A stretch of 8,612 nt of DNA from the NCBI GenBank assembly GCA_020431545.1, contig JAGQIB010000098.1, forward strand, positions 434 through 9,045, given 5' to 3'. Each line of letters starts with the position of its first letter. The first letter of the stretch is position 1. Position numbers and translations under genes: made by a program. The notes below the pieces were generated by a model. It did not search any database and was not told the DNA's origin. It worked only from the letters and a program-made list of their open reading frames with translations. Source of the DNA: Gemmatimonadota bacterium (GTDB taxonomy: Bacteria > ARS69). Below, piece by piece: positions 5,046-8,612 of the stretch.

Positions 5046-6383
5046 CTACCCGCCCGCGCTGCGGTCGTCCGCGCCGCGCTCGGCGTCGGCGGAACCGTCG
5101 TCGAAGATCTCGTCCAGCAGATCCTCGTCCAGCGGCAGCAGGTCCTGCAGCTCGGACGTGAGGTCGCGCGACACCTGCGACGCCTCGTACTGCGGCGCGA
5201 ACACGAGATCCCGGTCGCGCCAGCGCGGCTCCGGCGCGGGCGGGGCCGCGCGCGTCAACCGCACCACGTCGGCGCCGATCGACGGGGCGCTGTCCAGACC
5301 CGCGGCGCCGACGGCCCTCTCCTGCGCGAGCGTGAAGTCCAGCGATGCGACGTCGCCTCCCTTCCAGTCCACCACGACGCCGCGCTCGTTCTCGCGATCG
5401 CCCTCGGGATCGGGCGCCGCCTCGCGCGCGGCAACGCCGGCGGGCGCCACCACCCCCGCGACCTGCCACACGTCCTCGGGCCAGCGCAGCGTGAGCGAGA
5501 TCGCGGCGCCCTGCTCGTGCCCCGGACCCGGAGGATCCGTCACCGGCAACCAGCAGCGCTCGCGGAACGGCCCGTCTTCGCGGGGCAGCGTGGTGAGGAA
5601 CCCGTCGCCCATCATGTGGACGATCGGCGAGTGGAGCTTGAGATGGAGCGTGACCTGCGCGCCCTTCGCGAGCGGCTCGGGAAACTCCAGCGAAGACTCG
5701 GATTCCGGGGACCAGCCCTCGAGGCCGAGCGAGCCGAGCTCGCTGCCGCGCACCACGCGCACGAGGAGGCCATCGACCTTCGCGTCGTAGACGTGCACGC
5801 GGCGATCGAGGAGCAGGCGGACGTCCTGCACGCCCTCCGCGAGCGACTCGAGCGTGCACGTGAGATCGGTGAGCATCGCCTCCTGCTCGGGGAACACGGC
5901 GACGTCGATCCGCGCATCCCGCACGACGCACGGCGCCAGCAGCTCGCGCGACGCGGCGAGCCAGGTGTCGCCGGATCGCGTGAGGCGCCAGCGCTCCCGG
6001 CGCACGACGTGGTTCGTCTCCTCGCGCTCGTCCGTCTGCTGGACCCAGAACGCGGTCGCCACGCCGTACGCGCGCGGCAGCCACGACGCGTCGCCGCGCA
6101 CCACGAGCACCGCGTCCACGTCGCCGCCGACGCGCTCGGAATGCTCGACCTCCACCTCGACCGCGGACCACCGGAACAGCGACCACGTGCGGAGATCCAT
6201 GATGACCCGGGACGAATCCCGGGCGGACGGCGCCCAGAGCGCATCCAGGGCGGCGGGACCGTCGCTCAGCGCGCGCGCGAGGCGGTTGCCGAAGTCGCGG
6301 GCGGGGTCCGCGTCGGTCTGGGCCGACACCGGCCCGGCCAGGGCCAGCCACGCGAGGATCGCGAGGCCACTGATTCGTCTCAT
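5046..6383 (-). CDS. Secreted protein with NTF2-like domain and beta-rich, M1-peptidase-N-like region
   Basis: This 445-residue protein has a Sec signal peptide (residues 1-21, ending PVSA before Gln22). Residues about 25-150 look like an NTF2/SnoaL-type fold: an N-terminal helix, alternating strands, and RERWRLTRSGDTWLAASREL (129-148), the usual last strand pair of such domains. Residues about 158-310 are beta-rich, with a spaced LEFPEPLAKGAQVTLHLKLHSP (232-253) and CWLPVTDPPGPG (277-288). This recalls the non-catalytic N-terminal beta domain of M1 aminopeptidases, but no HExxH zinc site exists anywhere in the protein. The C-terminus (about 409-441) is strongly acidic and probably disordered. 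The ATG at 6383 was chosen because it gives the signal peptide and has a G-rich ribosome site 7 nt upstream. A longer frame up to 6626 would cross both promoters and the symporter start. Role unknown; domain calls are by eye. Confidence 0.72.
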   Translation of the reverse strand: MRRISGLAILAWLALAGPVSAQTDADPARDFGNRLARALSDGPAALDALWAPSARDSSRVIMDLRTWSLFRWSAVEVEVEHSERVGGDVDAVLVVRGDASWLPRAYGVATAFWVQQTDEREETNHVVRRERWRLTRSGDTWLAASRELLAPCVVRDARIDVAVFPEQEAMLTDLTCTLESLAEGVQDVRLLLDRRVHVYDAKVDGLLVRVVRGSELGSLGLEGWSPESESSLEFPEPLAKGAQVTLHLKLHSPIVHMMGDGFLTTLPREDGPFRERCWLPVTDPPGPGHEQGAAISLTLRWPEDVWQVAGVVAPAGVAAREAAPDPEGDRENERGVVVDWKGGDVASLDFTLAQERAVGAAGLDSAPSIGADVVRLTRAAPPAPEPRWRDRDLVFAPQYEASQVSRDLTSELQDLLPLDEDLLDEIFDDGSADAERGADDRSAGG

Positions 6384-6412
6384 TCCGATTCCCCCCGAAC
6401 GGCAGGCCCTGA

Positions 6413-6441
6413 ATCGTAGGTTCCTTCCGACCGCCGGACAA
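6413..6441 (-). promoter_or_regulatory. Probable promoter of the minus-strand operon
   Basis: Read on the minus strand, TTGTCC (6441-6436, four of six consensus bases) and TACGAT (6418-6413, four of six) are separated by exactly 17 bp. Transcription would start near 6406, about 22 nt before the ATG at 6383. It stands back to back with the symporter promoter, and the two -35 boxes are 14 bp apart. Confidence 0.45.
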
Positions 6442-6455
6442 GGCCCGACCCGCGC

Positions 6456-6485
6456 TTGACCGGTCCCGAGCCACCCCCGTACGGT
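6456..6485 (+). promoter_or_regulatory. Probable promoter of the AGCS symporter gene
   Basis: TTGACC (6456-6461, five of six consensus bases) and TACGGT (6480-6485) are spaced by 18 bp. Transcription would start near 6492, leaving a leader of only about 12 nt, just enough for GGGAGG at 6495-6500 before the ATG at 6505. Confidence 0.45.
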
Positions 6486-6504
6486 CCGTCGATCGGGAGG
6501 GCGC

Positions 6505-7845
6505 ATGGGCTGGTACGAGCGAGCGGACGCGTTCTGGGCGGCCGCGGTGGACCTCGCCTGGGGCCTGCCGCTGGTCGTGCTCCTGATCGGTGCCGGGCTG
6601 TACTTCTCCGTGTTCGGGCGCTTCACCCCGCTCCGACGCCTCGGCCACGCCTTCCGCGTCCTCCGCGGCGACTACGACGACGCCTCCGACCCCGGGCAGA
6701 TCACGCACTTCCAGGCCCTGACCTCCGCCCTCTCCGCCACGCTCGGCATGGGCAACATCGCGGGCGTCGCGATCGCGGTCGCCACCGGCGGCCCCGGCGC
6801 CGTCTTCTGGATGTGGGTGGCCGGCCTCGTGGGCATGGCCACGAAGTTCTTCACGTGCACGCTGGCCGTCCTCTACCGCAAGCCCGACTCGCACGGCGTG
6901 CCGCAGGGCGGCCCCATGTACTGGATCGAGGTCGGGCTCGGCCGGCACTGGCGCTTCCTCGGCTACCTGTTCTCGATCTTCGGGATGATCGGTTGCCTGG
7001 CGCTGTTCCAGATCAACCAGCTCGCCTCCATCCTCGAGAACGACTGGCAGATCCCGCGCTGGGGCACGGGGACGGTGGCGGCGGTCCTGGTGGGGATCGT
7101 GATCCTCGGCGGCATCACGCGCGTGGGGCGCGTCACGTCGAAGATCGTGCCGTTCATGGCGATCCTGTACGTGGGCGCGGCCCTCGTCATCATCCTGCGC
7201 AACGCCGGCGACATTCCCGCGATCTTCGGCGCGATCGTGAGCTCGGCGTTCGGCGGGCAGGCGATCCTCGGCGGCGCGGCCGGCGTCACCATGAAGGAAG
7301 CGCTCGTGACGGGCGTGCGTCGCGCCGCGTTCTCGAACGAGGCGGGCATGGGCACCGCCCCCCTCGCGCACGGCGCCGCCAAGACCGACGAGCCGGTGCG
7401 CGAGGGCCTCGTGGCGATGCTCGGCCCGTTCATCGACACGAACATCGTGTGCACGCTCACGGCGCTCGTGATCCTCGGCGCGGGCGGCGGTGTCGGCGGC
7501 GACGACGGCGTGCTGCTCACCGCCGCGGCGTTCGAGCAGGGCCTTCCCGGCGCGGGGCGTTTGATCCTGACCCTCGTGATCCTGCTGTTCTCGATGTCCA
7601 CGCTGATCTCGTACTCGTACTACTCGCAGAAGTGCGCGATCTACGTGTTCGGCGAGCGCTGGGGTGCCCGCTACGAGTGGATCTACCTGGCCTCGATCGT
7701 GGTCGGCGCGGTGTGGGCGCAGGATCTCGTGATCAACCTGCTCGACACGGCGTTCGCCATGATGGCGATTCCCACCGTGCTCTCGACCCTGATCCTGTCC
7801 CCACGGGTGGCGGCCGCCACCCGCGACTACTTCTCACGCCACTAG
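6505..7845 (+). CDS. AGCS-family sodium:alanine/glycine symporter
   Basis: This 446-residue inner-membrane protein is predicted to import alanine, glycine or a similar amino acid with Na+. Hydrophobic segments occur throughout, as in the roughly ten-helix LeuT-like fold of the family. Diagnostic blocks are HFQALTSALSATLGMGNIAG (68-87), GGPMYW (136-140 region), the helix around FQINQLA (168-174), RRAAFSNEAGMGTAPLAHGA (272-291), DTNIVCTLTALVI (311-323) and SYSYYSQKC near the C-terminus. Length and motif order match AlsT/DagA-type carriers, which use Na+ or H+; the exact substrate is not readable. The ATG is fixed by GGGAGG 4 nt upstream. The gene is divergent from the minus-strand operon and shares its intergenic control region. 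msrB follows 66 bp later, probably under its own promoter, although readthrough is possible because no convincing terminator lies between them. Confidence 0.95.
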   Translation: MGWYERADAFWAAAVDLAWGLPLVVLLIGAGLYFSVFGRFTPLRRLGHAFRVLRGDYDDASDPGQITHFQALTSALSATLGMGNIAGVAIAVATGGPGAVFWMWVAGLVGMATKFFTCTLAVLYRKPDSHGVPQGGPMYWIEVGLGRHWRFLGYLFSIFGMIGCLALFQINQLASILENDWQIPRWGTGTVAAVLVGIVILGGITRVGRVTSKIVPFMAILYVGAALVIILRNAGDIPAIFGAIVSSAFGGQAILGGAAGVTMKEALVTGVRRAAFSNEAGMGTAPLAHGAAKTDEPVREGLVAMLGPFIDTNIVCTLTALVILGAGGGVGGDDGVLLTAAAFEQGLPGAGRLILTLVILLFSMSTLISYSYYSQKCAIYVFGERWGARYEWIYLASIVVGAVWAQDLVINLLDTAFAMMAIPTVLSTLILSPRVAAATRDYFSRH

Positions 7846-7887
7846 CCGGCGGGGCAGCGGGCCGGTCACGCCGCGGCGGCGCGCGCG

Positions 7888-7893
7888 TATCCT
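7888..7893 (+). promoter_or_regulatory. Possible -10 element of msrB
   Basis: TATCCT lies 19 nt before the msrB ATG and is identical to the -10 proposed for the secreted array at 1838. The matching -35 is weak (GTCACG at 7865-7870, 17-bp spacing). A leader of about 12 nt would contain the strong AAGGAGGG ribosome site at 7899-7906. Confidence 0.35.
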
Positions 7894-7911
7894 CGTCGAA
7901 GGAGGGACATC

Positions 7912-8322
7912 ATGAAAACACCCCGCGATCACGAGCACTGGCGAAGCAAGCTGACGCCCGAGCAGTTCCGCGTCGCGCGCGAGGGCGGCACCGAGCGCGC
8001 GTTCACGGGCATCTACCACGACACCAAGGACCCCGGCACGTACCGGTGCATCTGCTGCGGCGCCGAGCTGTTCCGCTCGGAGGACAAGTTCGACTCGGGC
8101 TGCGGGTGGCCGAGCTTCACGCAGCCGTACGAGCGCGACCGCGTCCGCGAGCTGGAGGATCTCTCGCACGGGATGCGTCGCGTGGAGATCCGGTGCGCCG
8201 CCTGCGACGCGCACCTCGGCCACGTCTTCCCGGACGGACCGCGGGATCGCGGCGGGATGCGTTACTGCATCAACTCGGCGTCGCTGAACCTGGAACGGAG
8301 CGCGGAGGGGGACGCGGGCTAG
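7912..8322 (+). CDS. msrB: Peptide-methionine (R)-S-oxide reductase
   Basis: This 136-residue protein reduces the R-epimer of methionine sulfoxide in oxidised proteins, using thioredoxin. There is no signal peptide, so it acts in the cytoplasm. The structural zinc is held by Cys46/Cys49 (CICC) and Cys95/Cys98 (CAAC). The catalytic Cys119 is in RYCINSASL, and a probable resolving Cys64 is in FDSGCGWPSF. HLGHVFPDGP (101-110) supplies the conserved active-site histidines. Cys48 inside the first zinc knuckle is an extra cysteine. The length is that of a stand-alone MsrB, not fused to MsrA. The start has a strong AAGGAGGG site 5-6 nt upstream. Its TAG stop overlaps that of the convergent hydrolase by 4 bp. 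Proximity to the symporter has no obvious functional meaning. Confidence 0.97.
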   Translation: MKTPRDHEHWRSKLTPEQFRVAREGGTERAFTGIYHDTKDPGTYRCICCGAELFRSEDKFDSGCGWPSFTQPYERDRVRELEDLSHGMRRVEIRCAACDAHLGHVFPDGPRDRGGMRYCINSASLNLERSAEGDAG

Positions 8323-8612
8323 GCGAGCGTCCGCCGGAACCACGCGACGCTCTCCTCGACGACCCGCTCCCAGGCCGGAGTCGGTCCGGCCCACGGGTGC
8401 ACGGCGCCGAACGTGTGTCCCGTTCGCGGCACGAGCAGGGCGAGCTTGTCCTCGGAGCCCGCCGCGCCGAGGAGCTGCTCCATCGCCCGGACGTCCACCG
8501 CTTCGTCCACCTCGCCGTGGATCGCGAGGTACGGGACGCGCAGGCGCGTCGCCGCCGCGAGAACGTCGTAGGCGGCGCGGTTCGCCTCCAGATCGTCCAG
8601 CACCTCGCGCTC
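8319..8612 (-). CDS. Alpha/beta hydrolase, C-terminal part (5' end outside window)
   Basis: Only the last 97 residues are visible; the frame stays open to the window edge, so the GTG at 8603 is probably internal. The fragment shows the end of an alpha/beta-hydrolase fold. A strand and acid turn, VPYLAIHGEVDEAV, would carry the catalytic Asp, followed by a helix with AMEQLLGAA. The strand LALLVPRTGHTFGAVHP carries the catalytic His. The C-terminus is a helix, WERVVEESVAWFRRTLA. This arrangement and the TGHTFG motif resemble dienelactone-hydrolase or prolyl-oligopeptidase-like esterases of bacteria. The nucleophile Ser lies upstream, so substrate and localisation cannot be judged. The stop TAG overlaps the msrB stop in the palindrome CTAG. 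Confidence 0.8.
   Translation of the reverse strand, partial: EREVLDDLEANRAAYDVLAAATRLRVPYLAIHGEVDEAVDVRAMEQLLGAAGSEDKLALLVPRTGHTFGAVHPWAGPTPAWERVVEESVAWFRRTLA

Noticed and set aside
4365..6419. 684-codon plus-strand open frame opposite the methyltransferase and secreted-protein genes
   Set aside because: It is composed of Arg/His/Glu/Ala-rich sequence without motifs, and the opposite strand holds well-supported genes with signal peptide and SAM motifs. It is a shadow frame.
6384..6626. Longer N-terminus for the secreted 445-residue protein
   Set aside because: It would run through both divergent promoters and the symporter start, and it would bury the signal peptide.
4312..7371. Upstream extension of the pdxH frame to 1218 codons
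   Set aside because: PdxH similarity begins at the ATG at 4311, which makes an ATGA overlap with the preceding gene. The extension is Arg/Ala-rich antisense or out-of-frame sequence.
7845..7866. Possible terminator hairpin after the symporter (GCCGGC paired with GCCGGT)
   Set aside because: The stem has only five Watson-Crick pairs plus one G-T pair, a 10-base loop and no T-tract. It is too weak to call.
1..8612. CRISPR arrays, tRNA or rRNA genes, insertion sequences, attachment sites
   Set aside because: No regularly spaced repeats, transposase or integrase motifs, terminal inverted repeats, or tRNA-like cloverleaf with CCA context were found by reading. Almost all bases are within assigned genes.

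Overview
The window is high-GC bacterial DNA, with strong G/C bias at third codon positions and long open shadow frames opposite most genes. It is densely coded, and no stretch longer than about 145 bp lacks a gene. Gene content is mostly housekeeping: haem synthesis, vitamin B6, amino-acid transport and methionine sulfoxide repair. The exception is an unusual tandem array of three small secreted paralogues. Their shared C-terminal ending (SESWGxIKAMYR) resembles endings I remember from uncultured high-GC lineages such as Candidatus Eisenbacteria. That is only a recollection, and I make no firm taxonomic call.

Layout. Positions 1-396 (+) hold the C-terminal part of hemN (oxygen-independent coproporphyrinogen III dehydrogenase). 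Its stop overlaps the start of a HemY/CgoX-type protoporphyrinogen oxidase (396-1763, +), so two successive late haem steps are translationally coupled. After a 144 bp gap with a probable extended -10 promoter comes a three-gene run (1908-3628, +) of secreted paralogues with 10-nt junctions. Each junction carries a Shine-Dalgarno sequence fused to the preceding stop codon. A perfect 14-bp hairpin at 3651-3683 closes the array. It also lies just beyond a convergent minus-strand operon.

The minus-strand operon reads from about 6406 down to 3715. Its genes are a secreted 445-residue protein (NTF2-like plus beta-rich region, function unknown), a class I SAM methyltransferase and pdxH (pyridoxamine 5'-phosphate oxidase). 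They are joined by a zero-base junction and a 4-bp overlap. Back-to-back promoters at about 6413-6485 separate this operon from a plus-strand AGCS-family sodium:amino-acid symporter (6505-7845). Next is msrB (7912-8322, +). It meets the 3' end of a partial alpha/beta hydrolase (8319-8612, -) tail to tail, with both stop codons sharing CTAG.

The most novel content is the 1908-3628 array. Three signal-peptide proteins share six cysteines and an almost invariant 18-residue C-terminus that is conserved in protein while its codons have drifted. They look like an undescribed exported family, and the tail may be a sorting signal or a structural end strand. No mobile element, CRISPR array, tRNA or rRNA was seen.
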